Origin: an uncultured Verrucomicrobiota bacterium
GTDB lineage: Bacteria; Verrucomicrobiota; Verrucomicrobiia; Limisphaerales; UBA8199
Reading direction: 5' to 3'
Length of the DNA: 36,225 bases
Assembly (NCBI GenBank): GCA_903873945.1
Contig: CAIQQM010000223.1
Coordinates: forward strand, 1-36,225
Part shown: positions 16,201 through 25,193 of the stretch, piece by piece
Position numbering within the stretch: position 1 is the first letter of the stretch
Layout: every line of letters starts with the position of its first letter
Notes under the pieces: model-generated
The model's database searches: none
What the model saw: the letters and a program-made list of their open reading frames with translations, nothing else
Told to the model about the DNA's origin: nothing
Made by a program: the position numbers and the translations under genes

Positions 16201-17088
16201 TCAGAGATTCTCGTCCCTGCGAGCGCCCGCATTCACAGAAATTTTGGATTGCGCAGGCATCCCGATTAGCGCTCTGGCTTCCTCCGGTGAAGCGATTTCC
16301 CGACCGACCATGTTGGCCAACTTCGCGAGGCGATCAATTAACCGGGCATTGGTCGCTGGTTGAGTTCGGGCAAGGTCGAACCACAGGTTGTCTTCCAAGC
16401 CAACACGCACATGCCCGCCCATGGTGATCGCCATGCTGTTGACATAAAATTGAAACCGGCCAATGCCGGCAGCCGACCAGGTGGTGCCGGCGGGCAGCGC
16501 GCGCACGACGGTTGTCAAGTTGAGCGGTGTGGCGGCGAGCGTTCCCCGCGAACCCAATAAAATGTTGGCATAGAGCGGCGGCCCTAGAATCCCCTGGCCG
16601 ATCAAGTCCTGCGCGCAATCAGCCATGCCCAGGTCGAAAAGTTCCAGCTCCGGCACGATCCCCCGCATCCTCATCTTCGTGGCCAGGTCCCGAATCATCT
16701 GCGGGTCGTTAACCGACGCTTGCAGCGGGAAATTCATCGAACCGAGCGTTAACGAAGCCAGATCGGGCCTCAGGTCGCCGTCCAACTCCAATACTTGTGA
16801 GCGCTGGGAAAATTCGGGATATCTGCGCCCGCTGGTCGTGCCGGAGATCATCAAACCGGGACAAGTCGCGCGGATACCGGCAAAAATCTCCGCGAAGATT
16901 TCCTGCCGATACGTCGGCTGCCCGTCTGCGTCACGCGCATGCACGTGCACGATGCTGGCGCCCGCGTCGCGACAACGCCTGACATCGGCAACAATTTCCG
17001 CCACCGTCACCGGCACGTGTGGGTTGTCCTGCCTCGTCGGCACCATTCCGGTAATCGCCGCGTTGATGATCAGCTTGTCCGGTTTCAT
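16201..17088 (-). CDS. BKACE-family beta-keto acid cleavage enzyme (DUF849)
   Basis: This 295-residue TIM-barrel enzyme belongs to the family of 3-keto-5-aminohexanoate cleavage enzyme (Kce), which condenses a beta-keto acid with acetyl-CoA to give acetoacetate and a new CoA ester. The metal-binding residues are present: His48 and His50 in IVHVHARD, and Glu232 in GLEDN. VTVAEIVADVRRCRDAGAS and SGTTSG are also typical. The N-terminal TGMVPT replaces the TGAEVT-type segment whose Glu, as I recall, contacts the amino group in lysine-pathway Kce, so the substrate is probably not 3-keto-5-aminohexanoate. The gene follows the NeuD-like acyltransferase by 18 nt, suggesting a role in the same biosynthetic unit rather than lysine fermentation. 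Confidence 0.9.
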   Translation of the reverse strand: MKPDKLIINAAITGMVPTRQDNPHVPVTVAEIVADVRRCRDAGASIVHVHARDADGQPTYRQEIFAEIFAGIRATCPGLMISGTTSGRRYPEFSQRSQVLELDGDLRPDLASLTLGSMNFPLQASVNDPQMIRDLATKMRMRGIVPELELFDLGMADCAQDLIGQGILGPPLYANILLGSRGTLAATPLNLTTVVRALPAGTTWSAAGIGRFQFYVNSMAITMGGHVRVGLEDNLWFDLARTQPATNARLIDRLAKLANMVGREIASPEEARALIGMPAQSKISVNAGARRDENL

Positions 17089-17106
17089 TGTCGGTTGTAT
17101 CTGTAG

Positions 17107-17757
17107 TTACTTGCCCTCGATGTTTCGTTTGACAATCTTTGCCGGCACACCCACAACCAGAACGTGGTCGGGCACGTTTTCTGTTACCACCGCACCTGCA
17201 CCGACCACCGAATGCGGGCCGATGCTGATATGATCGATAATGGTGGCCCCGATCCCGACATAGGTGGCCTTGCCGATGTGGCAACTGCCAGCAAGGTTCA
17301 CTCCCGGACCAATGGTCACAAAATCCCCAATTCTCGTGTGATGCCCGATTAACGCGCCGCGGTTGACCGAGACATGCTTGCCCAAATGCGTATGGGAAGC
17401 GATGATAACCCCAACATTGAGAATGGTGCCTTTGTCCAGCAAGGTGCTGGCAGACACGCGGACGCTCGGATGTACCAGCGTGGCGAATTCACAACCCAAT
17501 GTTTCGGCTTGCTCAGTAAACTGATGACGATGAGTCGTACCAAGACCGCACACCACCTGATGGGAACCCGCCAGCGCACTCAGTTCATCAATCCAGTACA
17601 CCCGCCGTCCATCCAGCGGGTCAGCACACCGCGAGCGGTCGAGATTCTCCACAAAGCCCGCCACTACAAAGCCTGGAATCTCCGAGGCGACATCGGCAAT
17701 CTCGACTGCATAGGGGCCGGTGCCTAGGATTAAGAGTGGTTTACTGTTCGGAGACAT
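17107..17757 (-). CDS. NeuD-like sugar O/N-acyltransferase (left-handed beta helix)
   Basis: The 216-residue protein has the NeuD/PglD architecture: an N-terminal nucleotide-binding-like fold (LLILGTGPYAVEIADVASE) and a C-terminal hexapeptide-repeat beta helix (ILNVGVIIASHTHLGKHVSV, then GALIGHHTRIGDFVTIGPG and VVGAGAVVTENVPDHVLVVG). Such enzymes transfer an acetyl or related acyl group from a CoA ester to an amino sugar or sialic-acid-like sugar. The likely catalytic His lies in the ASHTH/GHHT part. The start at 17757 (MSPNSKPLLIL) is preferred to a longer frame from 17910 that would overlap the aminotransferase gene. Aminotransferase upstream plus acyltransferase here is the standard pair for N-acylated deoxyamino sugars. 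Confidence 0.88.
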   Translation of the reverse strand: MSPNSKPLLILGTGPYAVEIADVASEIPGFVVAGFVENLDRSRCADPLDGRRVYWIDELSALAGSHQVVCGLGTTHRHQFTEQAETLGCEFATLVHPSVRVSASTLLDKGTILNVGVIIASHTHLGKHVSVNRGALIGHHTRIGDFVTIGPGVNLAGSCHIGKATYVGIGATIIDHISIGPHSVVGAGAVVTENVPDHVLVVGVPAKIVKRNIEGK

Positions 17758-17854
17758 CACTCGTTCTCCCGCAAGTTGGTTGGAGAAGCCGCAATCAAAG
17801 GCAAAGCCGCGCGGCCTCCCTGCCGTCCGCAAAAATTCATTTGTGATGATCTTT

Positions 17855-19003
17855 TCAGGGAATCCTTTGAGATGTAAACGTCGCAGGAGCCGGGGCGCCG
17901 ACGAAGCCATGTACCGCCTGAATCACCGTCTCCACCTGCGCTTCAGTCATTTCCACGAACAGAGGCAACGAGATGATCTGCTCGAAGAGTTGTTCGGTCA
18001 CAGGCAAGTCCGTACGGAACGGCGCGAAGGCCGGTTGCAGGTGATTGGGGATAAACTGAATCAAGGTCAGGATGTCGTTCCGCCGCAGATGCTCCCGGAG
18101 CATATCACGGCGGCCACCGGAAACCTTCACCACATAGGCCCAGGGACAGTTCTGCTCCAAGTCGTGCTGAACCGGTTCCAAGCCCGGCAGATCGGCGAAG
18201 GCCTGGTCGTACCGTCCAACAATCTCGCGCCGGCGCGCCTGAAAAACCGGGAACTTTTCCAACTGCTTCAAACCGATTGCCGCGTTAATGTCGGACATGT
18301 GGTAGCGAAACCCGCGGGAAACGACGTGGTATTGCCAGTGCGCTTCGGCTGGATCCCCCCCGCGAAACCCGTGCGCGATGCCCAATCGTCGGCGACGCCC
18401 AAGGCTCTCGGCCAGATCATCGTCTTCAGTGGCAACGGCCCCACCTTCGCCGCAAGTGATGTTCTTGATCGCGTCAAAGCTAAAGCAGGTCAAATCACCC
18501 AGGTTCCCGACCTTGCGCCCTTTGTAGTGTGCGCCAAAGGCATGAGCTGCGTCTTCAACAATGCGGATTCGGCGCGCACGGGCTTCGCGGAGCAATGGGT
18601 CCATGTCGCACGGCAAGCCGGCGAAGTGGACGGGCAAGATAACACGAGTCCGGTTCGTAATTCTCCCAAGAGCGTCCTCGATATCAATGTTGAGCGTTTC
18701 GGGTCTCACCTCGCAGAACACCGGCACAGCGCCCGCCATCAGGATCGCCTGGACGGTAGCCACAAAGGTAAGCGAAGGCACGATGACTTCATCTCCGGGT
18801 TTGAGCTCAAGTGCGTCGAGCGCCAAATGCAACGCAGCGGTGCCGTGGTTGACAGCTATGACGTGTCGAACCTGGAGAAAATCGGCAAGCTGTTGTTCAA
18901 ACTCACGCGTGACCTCACCCAGGCCAAGATGGCGGCTTTCAAAAACAGAGGCGACGGCTTGAAGTTCTTCAGGCCCAAGGCAAGGACGATAGGTGGGAAT
19001 CAT
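17855..19003 (-). CDS. DegT/DnrJ/EryC1/StrS sugar aminotransferase
   Basis: This 382-residue PLP-dependent aminotransferase of the DegT family usually transfers an amino group from Glu to a nucleotide-linked keto sugar. The PLP-binding Lys is K180 in CFSFDAIKNITCGEGGA. NHGTAALHLALDALELKPGD, PSLTFVATVQAI and EDAAHAFGAHYKG are typical. The ATG at 19003 lies 2 nt after the glycosyltransferase stop, so the genes form an operon. The family also includes enzymes acting on non-nucleotide cyclitols. The exact sugar cannot be told from sequence alone, and no nucleotide-sugar dehydratase is visible in the window. Confidence 0.93.
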   Translation of the reverse strand: MIPTYRPCLGPEELQAVASVFESRHLGLGEVTREFEQQLADFLQVRHVIAVNHGTAALHLALDALELKPGDEVIVPSLTFVATVQAILMAGAVPVFCEVRPETLNIDIEDALGRITNRTRVILPVHFAGLPCDMDPLLREARARRIRIVEDAAHAFGAHYKGRKVGNLGDLTCFSFDAIKNITCGEGGAVATEDDDLAESLGRRRRLGIAHGFRGGDPAEAHWQYHVVSRGFRYHMSDINAAIGLKQLEKFPVFQARRREIVGRYDQAFADLPGLEPVQHDLEQNCPWAYVVKVSGGRRDMLREHLRRNDILTLIQFIPNHLQPAFAPFRTDLPVTEQLFEQIISLPLFVEMTEAQVETVIQAVHGFVGAPAPATFTSQRIP

Positions 19004-19005
19004 CT

Positions 19006-20118
19006 TTAGATGTCGGTTGCGACATGTGCGAGCATCCTGCGCATGCCCTTCGCGAGAGTCAATTCCTCGGTGACAAACCGGTGCCCCTGGCGCGCAATTT
19101 TTTGGCGCTCTTCTTCGTGGGTAAGGTAGTACTCAATGACCTCCGGCAGGCGCTCGCTTGCTGCCATGACGAAGTGCTCGCCGGGTTGGAAAGCGCCGGT
19201 ATCATCGCAAAGGTCGGAAATGACCAGCGTGCCACAAGCCAGGCCCAACAACACCCGCATGCCTGCCATGTCGTGTGGCACCCGCAACACGCTCAACATC
19301 GTCCGGCTTCGGCTGAGCAATTCATCGCGCTTCTCCCCGTAGACTCCCCGTGCCAGGGTCAATGTCCGTCCGTGCTGGCCCAACTGTTCCCTCACCGCGC
19401 GCAACACAGCACCCCGCAGACCAATGCCGATGTCGCCAAGAAAAAGTACGTCAATGTCCCGCTTCAATTGCCAGTCTCGCCCCCAACTCGGGTGATATCC
19501 GACCGGAAGCATTTCGGCCTTGATGCCACGGCTGCGCAGGAACCGGACCCGCATTTGGTTGCTCGCAAAGCAGTGGTCGAGCCAGCCGTTAACGTAGGCG
19601 CTTCTGATCCAGAGCCATTCCCCCATCGCTGCGCTGTAGTTTTGAAGGCAGTACCGCTGCCAGCCTTGGTGATCCGGCTCCTTAACCACTTGCCGGGCAT
19701 AGGATCGAGCCAGCCCACTGTGGACGAGGCCCATCAGGCGAGTCCGGAAGGGGATTATGCAGTTGAGTACCCGCCGTGCCATTAGCGGCATTCGGCCCCA
19801 GTGCCAGGCGGCTACACGCAACCCAATCTCTTCTCCTTGCTGGCTCAGTTGCGCCGGCGGAAGTGGTTCCAGTTGCCAAAGGATGGTCGCGGGAATCTTG
19901 TCCCGGCGTTTTCGCAACACCTGCGACAAGCCGTCGATGTTGCGGCATTGACCCGCCAGCAGCAGAAGGTCATAGCCCAAGAGGTCCTCATCCGCCCGGT
20001 GCCGAACCGTCGTTAGCCAGCCCAACTTTGACAGCTCCGACGCCAACATGCCGCCCAACCCGGGATAAACCCCGGTATGTGGCAACAAAATGCCAACCCT
20101 CCGCGTGCTCACGTCCAC
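19006..20118 (-). CDS. Glycosyltransferase group 1-like protein
   Basis: This 370-residue soluble protein is likely a GT-B glycosyltransferase. The N-terminal half starts RRVGILLPHTGVYPGLGGML and is divergent. The C-terminal half has RDIDVLFLGDIGIGLRGAVL, the nucleotide-sugar side LLGLACGTLVISDLCDDTG, FQPGEHFVMAAS and a closing helix EERQKIARQGHRFVTEELTL, all usual in GT4-type enzymes. The canonical EX7E is only partly apparent. It is followed after 2 nt by the DegT aminotransferase, fitting a role in assembling a surface or secreted glycan. A 255-nt interval upstream (20119-20373) shows no gene. Confidence 0.8.
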   Translation of the reverse strand: MDVSTRRVGILLPHTGVYPGLGGMLASELSKLGWLTTVRHRADEDLLGYDLLLLAGQCRNIDGLSQVLRKRRDKIPATILWQLEPLPPAQLSQQGEEIGLRVAAWHWGRMPLMARRVLNCIIPFRTRLMGLVHSGLARSYARQVVKEPDHQGWQRYCLQNYSAAMGEWLWIRSAYVNGWLDHCFASNQMRVRFLRSRGIKAEMLPVGYHPSWGRDWQLKRDIDVLFLGDIGIGLRGAVLRAVREQLGQHGRTLTLARGVYGEKRDELLSRSRTMLSVLRVPHDMAGMRVLLGLACGTLVISDLCDDTGAFQPGEHFVMAASERLPEVIEYYLTHEEERQKIARQGHRFVTEELTLAKGMRRMLAHVATDI

Positions 20119-20373
20119 AACCTCCGATTCAACGAGCGGGAATGGATTGGCTCGGAGAGATGCTCGCTGGCGGTGGCCCCGGCACCGGCCAAATCAGCGA
20201 TCGTATCGCCGTAAAATTTGGGGAGCGCTTCAACATGGATCATGGCGACAGATACTTTACCCCATGGGAGACGGACACTCTTTCATTGCGGACAGAATAG
20301 CAGCAAAGGCTGCGAGCGTAAAGCCTGTGACAGCCCTGCGGCAGCGGGAAGGAAGCTGCAAATCCATAAGGCG

Positions 20374-21705
20374 CTATTGGCGGTAGCGAAGGGAGAGCGT
20401 GTAGGCAAGGTTCAGCGGCAGAGTCCAAAACAACCCGACCGGGGAGCGTGATAGACGCTTGTATATGCTGGCACACGAGTAGAAGCGCCGATTCGCATAC
20501 TGGTATCCGGCCAGCAGCGCCTCCGGGCTCATGCGGCGGGGTTGAAAGACGACATCTGTCCGCCCATTGTACTTTGTCCAGTCACGCGTCAAAATCCGGC
20601 CCTCGGCCGCCAACCGTTCGTGGAGCCGGGTCCCTGGAAACGGCGTCAGGATGTTGAACGTGGCATTCTGCACCGCCGCCGCCTCGAGGAAATCGAGTGT
20701 TTCCTCAAATACCGCCGGCGTGTCGTGGTCGAATCCAAAGACGATGCCGGCCTGCACCGCTATGCCGTGGGAATGAATCCGCTCAATCGCCCGCGCGTAT
20801 TCGTCCACGCGGTTGAACCCTTTCGAGACTTCATTCATGCTGGCCTGGGAGATTGATTCCAGCCCGATGAACAGTTGCTTGCACCCGCTGCGCGCGGCGA
20901 GCTCCAGGAACTCGTCGTCCCCGGCCGCATGAATGCTCGCCTGGCTGCTCCACCATTTCCGATGGGGAGCGAGCGCCCGGAACAGCTCCCTGGCATATTC
21001 GAGGTCGCCCGCAATGTTATCGTCCCAGAGGATGATCACTTTGCCCCGGAAGGAAGCGTATTCCCGCGCGACGTCCGCCACCGGGCGTTGGCGCGGGTGG
21101 CTCCGATACATCACGGCGACCGTGCAGAAATCGCATCGGTGCGCGCAGCCGCGGGTGGCGAACAGGACTCCAGCCGTGTGGTCGCGCCTGTGAAAGAGGT
21201 CTTTCCGGGACATCGGCGCGTGCGCGAGGCCCGGCGGCTCGGCGGAACAGTAGCGCCGCCGGTGTTGTCCGGCCTCAAACCCGGCGAGGAATTCCGGCCA
21301 GTGGGTTTCGGCTTCTCCGATGAAGATCACATCCGCGTGGGCTTGCGCTTCATCCGGCATCAAGGTGACATGCGGTCCGCCCAAAGCTACTGTTGTGCCG
21401 CGCTGCCGGAACCGGTCGGCCAAAGCATAAACGTGAGACGCGCTCGGCGTGTGGAACGTGATCCCCACCAGGTCAACCGGCGTCTCAAGGTTGATAGGCT
21501 CCACCGCTTCGTCCACATGCAGCACAGTCCAATGGGGCGGCACGAAGGCGGCCAGATAAGGCATCGTGATCTGCTGGAAGTTCAGGACCCGGGAACGCCG
21601 CACCCTTTGGATCCCCGGGGACGAAGCTGTGACCAGGAGAAGGGTGGGCGCGGCGCGCGACATCTGTACAGGTCTTATTAAGGTGTCGCTGACAGTTTGG
21701 TCCAC
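20374..21705 (-). CDS. B12-binding-domain radical SAM protein
   Basis: This 443-residue protein has an N-terminal cobalamin-binding-like Rossmann domain (about 20-150: VDLVGITFHTPSASHVYALA, ALGGPHVTLMPDEA, FIGEAETHWPEF) and a radical SAM core with C187-x3-C191-x2-C194 in ATRGCAHRCDFCTV to hold the [4Fe-4S] cluster. Further along are WDDNIAGD, LFIGLESISQ and FGFDHDTPAVFEETL. The DXHXGXH-type cobalamin motif is not evident, so the domain may not bind B12 tightly. Relatives include methyltransferases acting on unactivated carbons (HpnP-, BchE-like) and uncharacterised proteins. The NCS2 permease ends 3 nt upstream. An alternative start is Met15 at 21663. Confidence 0.88.
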   Translation of the reverse strand: MDQTVSDTLIRPVQMSRAAPTLLLVTASSPGIQRVRRSRVLNFQQITMPYLAAFVPPHWTVLHVDEAVEPINLETPVDLVGITFHTPSASHVYALADRFRQRGTTVALGGPHVTLMPDEAQAHADVIFIGEAETHWPEFLAGFEAGQHRRRYCSAEPPGLAHAPMSRKDLFHRRDHTAGVLFATRGCAHRCDFCTVAVMYRSHPRQRPVADVAREYASFRGKVIILWDDNIAGDLEYARELFRALAPHRKWWSSQASIHAAGDDEFLELAARSGCKQLFIGLESISQASMNEVSKGFNRVDEYARAIERIHSHGIAVQAGIVFGFDHDTPAVFEETLDFLEAAAVQNATFNILTPFPGTRLHERLAAEGRILTRDWTKYNGRTDVVFQPRRMSPEALLAGYQYANRRFYSCASIYKRLSRSPVGLFWTLPLNLAYTLSLRYRQ

Positions 21706-21708
21706 TTG

Positions 21709-23073
21709 CTAGTTGGTTGAATTCTTTACGGGGACGGGGGTGACCGTAGCATCGCTGGAGACAACATGGGTAGCCCGACCCGTTTCGTTAAGCAACGCGT
21801 TTAGAATAATGGCGGCCACGCTGCCCGCGGTGATGCCGCTGTTCAGTATGATTTGCGCCCAACCGGGGAATTGCTGGTAAAAACCGGGCACGGCCAGGGT
21901 AATCATCCCCGCGCCAAGGCTGATCGCTATGACCATGATGTTATGGGTGCCCTCAAATTCCACTTTGCCCAGTGTCTTGATGCCGCTGGCGGCCACCATG
22001 CCGAACATGGCGATTCCGGAGCCGCCCAGCACCGGCGCGGGAATCGCGGCGATGATCGCCGCCATTTTTGGAAACAGCCCCAGCGCCACCAGAATAACGC
22101 CGGCAGCAGCCACCACAAAACGGCTCTTCACACGGGTCAACCCCACCAGGCCGACATTTTGGGCGAACGCGGTGTAAGGGAAGCTGTTCAGGATGCCGCC
22201 CAGCACGGTGGAAAAACCATCCGCCCGCAGCCCCCGGGTCAGCGCCTCTTGGGTGACAGGTTTGCCGATGATTTCACCCACGGCAATGCAGTCGCCGGTG
22301 GTCTCGCTCATCGTTACCAGCATGACCAGAATCATGGCGGCGATGGCGGCCAGATCAAAAGTGGGCAGGCCGAAGGCGAAGGGCGTCGTCACGCCGACCC
22401 AGCCTGCGGCGGACAACTGGGAAAAGTTGACCAGGCCAAAAGGAATGGCAATGAGCGTCCCGGCAATCAAGCCGAGCAGGACGGCGATATTGCTCAGGAA
22501 ACCGGTAAAATAGCGGTAAAAGAAAACCACAAGACTCAAGGTAATCAGGGCGAGCAGAATATGGGAGGCGCTGGCGAAGTCCGCGGCACCCGGATCGCCT
22601 CCGCCCGCCCAGCGCACAGCGACCGGCATTAAAGTAACGCCGATGATGGTAATGATGGTGCCGGTAACCACGGGCGGGAAAAACCGCAATAGCTGGCTGA
22701 AGTACGGGCTGAGCAGAAAAGTAACGATCCCGGCAACGATAATGGAGCCGTAAATTGCCGTTATCCCATGCTTCTGGCCAATGATCACCATGGGCGTAAC
22801 GGCGGCAAAAGTAACGCCTTGGATGATCGGAATGCGGATGCCCATCTTCCAGAAACCGAGGGTCTGAATGAGCGTGGCGATGCCGCAGGTGAACAAGTCG
22901 GCATTGATTAAATAGATGAGCTGTTCCCTGGGCAGGTTCAACCCGTGGGCGACAATGAGGGGAACCGCCACGGCTCCGGCATACATGGCCAGCACGTGCT
23001 GCAAGCCATAGGTGAACAGTTTGCCGAAAGGCAGCATTTCATCGACCGGATGGGTTGGGTTGGCGGGTTCCAC
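21709..23073 (-). CDS. NCS2 nucleobase:cation symporter (xanthine/uric acid permease type)
   Basis: The 454-residue inner-membrane protein has about 12-14 hydrophobic segments. The family signature QNVGLVGLTRVKSRFV and the substrate-site segment MSETTGDCIAVGEIIGKP are present, both closer to PbuX/XanQ/UacT purine permeases than to UraA. IPIIQGVTFAAVTPM and FPPVVTGTIITIIG are further NCS2 landmarks. The start is a GTG at 23073 supported by AAAGGAG 9 nt upstream. It likely imports xanthine or urate with protons. The neighbouring deoC suggests use in nucleobase salvage. The radical SAM gene follows after 3 nt. Confidence 0.93.
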   Translation of the reverse strand: MEPANPTHPVDEMLPFGKLFTYGLQHVLAMYAGAVAVPLIVAHGLNLPREQLIYLINADLFTCGIATLIQTLGFWKMGIRIPIIQGVTFAAVTPMVIIGQKHGITAIYGSIIVAGIVTFLLSPYFSQLLRFFPPVVTGTIITIIGVTLMPVAVRWAGGGDPGAADFASASHILLALITLSLVVFFYRYFTGFLSNIAVLLGLIAGTLIAIPFGLVNFSQLSAAGWVGVTTPFAFGLPTFDLAAIAAMILVMLVTMSETTGDCIAVGEIIGKPVTQEALTRGLRADGFSTVLGGILNSFPYTAFAQNVGLVGLTRVKSRFVVAAAGVILVALGLFPKMAAIIAAIPAPVLGGSGIAMFGMVAASGIKTLGKVEFEGTHNIMVIAISLGAGMITLAVPGFYQQFPGWAQIILNSGITAGSVAAIILNALLNETGRATHVVSSDATVTPVPVKNSTN

Positions 23074-23129
23074 AGATTGTCACTCCTTTATCGCGGTTGT
23101 TTTGGACATTTGAGAAGGACCTTAACGGC

Positions 23130-23567
23130 TTAACGTTTGATTGCCAGAACCAGCACCCCGGCGGCGACCATTGCGATGCCGGTCCATTCGCGCAGCGCCG
23201 GTCGTTCGCCAAGAAACACGAACGCGAAAACGGCAACGAGCACCAGGCTCAATTTGTCCACGGGTGCCACCTTCGAGGCATCGCCGGCCTGGAGCGCGCG
23301 AAAGTAGCAAACCCAGGAGGCGCCCGTGGCCAAACCAGAGAGACCAAGGAACAGCCACGTTCTTGAGGGTAGCGCAAACGGGTTGCTCCACTTTCCCGCG
23401 AACCAGACGAAGCCGGACAGGACAACGATGATGATCGCCGTGCGGACCAGCGTGGCCAGGTCGGAATCGACGCCCTGGATGCCGACCTTGGCGAAGATGG
23501 CGGTAAGCGCCGCGAAGACGGCGGAAAGGATCGCCCAATAGAACCAGTTGGCCGATGAAACCATCAT
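23130..23567 (-). CDS. Small EamA-family membrane protein
   Basis: This is a ~145-residue protein with about five hydrophobic helices: a single EamA unit instead of the usual two. WAILSAVFAALTAIFAKVG opens the domain, VRTAIIIVVLSGFVW follows, and VAPVDKLSLVLVAVFAFVFLGERP is the typical second half. Such single-domain members probably dimerise and resemble small multidrug or metabolite exporters. The start is placed at Met20/21 of a longer frame (23567 or 23564) because the upstream residues are not membrane-like. The NCS2 gene follows after 56 nt, so co-expression is likely. Substrate unknown. Confidence 0.82.
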   Translation of the reverse strand: MMVSSANWFYWAILSAVFAALTAIFAKVGIQGVDSDLATLVRTAIIIVVLSGFVWFAGKWSNPFALPSRTWLFLGLSGLATGASWVCYFRALQAGDASKVAPVDKLSLVLVAVFAFVFLGERPALREWTGIAMVAAGVLVLAIKR

Positions 23568-23832
23568 GTTTGTCTGTGCAACGCATACAGTGCCAGGCCA
23601 AGAATCGCAAATCCAATAAACCATGCCTTGGATTGAACAAACGAAGATCGGCCTTCCAATTAAACGCGCATTTTGGAAACTGGATTACTGCCGGGAACCG
23701 GACGGACCATGGGAAACACAAAGCGTCGGGGAATTTAACGCAGGCACTGGAGGGAAAAGAGTGATCGGCACGCGCGGAGATGCTGAGGAGGACCGTAGCC
23801 GCGGTCAGTCCGCGCTGATCTCTTTTCCTGTT

Positions 23833-24177
23833 TTATGGAACATCTCCGGCCCCGGCATCGTCAACCTTCTCCAACTTGCGGAACTTTTCGTCGTAGAATC
23901 GGTTCAGGGGAATGAGGAAGACCAGCCCGATCAGATACAGCCCGAGAAAATAATACAGACCCAGGACCTGGGCGCCGCGCGGGAGCAGCAAGGCCGTAAG
24001 GCCGAAAATGAGCGCGAACAAGGCGACCCACGAAACAACCACTAGGAGGCAGTAAGCCAAGGTCAATTTGAATTTAGACAGCTTATGGCAACTGGGACAG
24101 GTGTGCCTGCTCAGGGGCGACTGGGCATAACGACCCCACGTGAGCGGAAAGGAATGATTGCAGTGCGGGCAAGTCAT
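23833..24177 (-). CDS. Small zinc-ribbon membrane protein
   Basis: This 114-residue protein starts with MTCPHCNHSFPLTWGRY and a second pair CPSCHK, so CxxC...CxxC can bind zinc in the first 35 residues. Two hydrophobic helices follow (about 42-66 and 72-94), and a charged tail ends it. Similar small zinc-ribbon/two-helix proteins occur widely with no known function. It lies between deoC (82 nt upstream) and the EamA gene. The 265-nt interval downstream (23568-23832) shows no gene. Confidence 0.75.
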   Translation of the reverse strand: MTCPHCNHSFPLTWGRYAQSPLSRHTCPSCHKLSKFKLTLAYCLLVVVSWVALFALIFGLTALLLPRGAQVLGLYYFLGLYLIGLVFLIPLNRFYDEKFRKLEKVDDAGAGDVP

Positions 24178-24258
24178 ATTGGGTTCTCGTGCTCGGTCAT
24201 GGGCTGAAGTGAATTACTAAGTTGATATCGGGATTCTGGCTCCGGTCCAGTTTAAACT

Positions 24259-25053
24259 TCAATAACCGCCCTTGCCCAGCACACCTTTGCGCGGTCGGTC
24301 GGCGGTTCCGGCGGTTTCGGCCTCAGCCCTTTTCCTGTATTCATCCAGGATGGCTTTCGTGGCCGCGGTGCCGCAGCGTGAACCGCCCAAATCCCGCACC
24401 AGGATCAAGCCGTCCAGGTTTCGCACGCCTCCAGCTGCTTTGACCTGCACCCTGGCTGAGACACTTGCCCGCATCAGCTTGAGGTCGGGTTCCGTGGCGC
24501 CGATGGAGATGAATTTGCCATCCGGGCCTTTAATGAAGCTGTAGCCGGTAGAAGTTTTCACCCAATCGGCGCCGGCCTGTTCGGAAATCCGACAGAGACA
24601 GCGCTTGAGGTCATCACCGCTCAAGCCCGCGCCGCCATTGGCAAGATAGTCATTCTCGAAAATGACTTTGACTTTGGCGCCGTGTTTATGAGCTTCCTCG
24701 CAGACACTCCGGATGTCGTGTTCGATATATGCCCAATCACCACTGAGGGCTTTGCCGATGTTGATGACCATGTCGATCTCGACCGCGCCCGCCTTGCAGG
24801 CGAGCTGGGTTTCATAGCGCTTGACCTCCGTTGCGCTGTTGCCGTGCGGAAAACCGACCACGCCGCCCACTTTGACACCTGTGCCCTTAAGCAGTTCCGC
24901 CGCCCGGGCCACGTAGTAGGATTTGATGCAGACCGAGGCGACACCGTATTCCGCCGCGAGTTTGCAGCCGTTGTCCAGCTCCTTGTCCATTAATGTCGGA
25001 TTGAGCAGGGAATGGTCGATCATTTTTGCCATTTCCTCGTAAGTGTATTTCAT
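24259..25053 (-). CDS. deoC: Deoxyribose-phosphate aldolase
   Basis: The 264-residue class I aldolase cleaves 2-deoxyribose 5-phosphate into glyceraldehyde 3-phosphate and acetaldehyde in deoxynucleoside breakdown. The Schiff-base Lys is K166 in DWVKTSTGY, the second Lys is K205 in VQVKAAGGVR, and Asp94 in VEIDMVINIG completes the catalytic set. VVGFPHGNS is also typical. The protein has ~30 extra residues after the barrel, ending RPRKGVLGKGGY. It is first in a minus-strand series with the zinc-ribbon, EamA and NCS2 genes, and diverges from fmdB across 140 nt. Confidence 0.95.
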   Translation of the reverse strand: MKYTYEEMAKMIDHSLLNPTLMDKELDNGCKLAAEYGVASVCIKSYYVARAAELLKGTGVKVGGVVGFPHGNSATEVKRYETQLACKAGAVEIDMVINIGKALSGDWAYIEHDIRSVCEEAHKHGAKVKVIFENDYLANGGAGLSGDDLKRCLCRISEQAGADWVKTSTGYSFIKGPDGKFISIGATEPDLKLMRASVSARVQVKAAGGVRNLDGLILVRDLGGSRCGTAATKAILDEYRKRAEAETAGTADRPRKGVLGKGGY

Positions 25054-25193
25054 AAAAACTCAAAACATGCGAATGCAACGTCGAACCATACAATCATCAG
25101 CGACTGTCAAAGGCAAGTTGTCGGTGGCCATGTTTCCGGCTTTGCGCCGGCGCAACCATCGGGTACTTTGCCGAAGCTGACATTGAGAAAAAT

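Noticed and set aside
17720..19009. 429-codon plus-strand frame antisense to the DegT aminotransferase
   Set aside because: The opposite strand has a full DegT enzyme with PLP lysine; the antisense product resembles no family.
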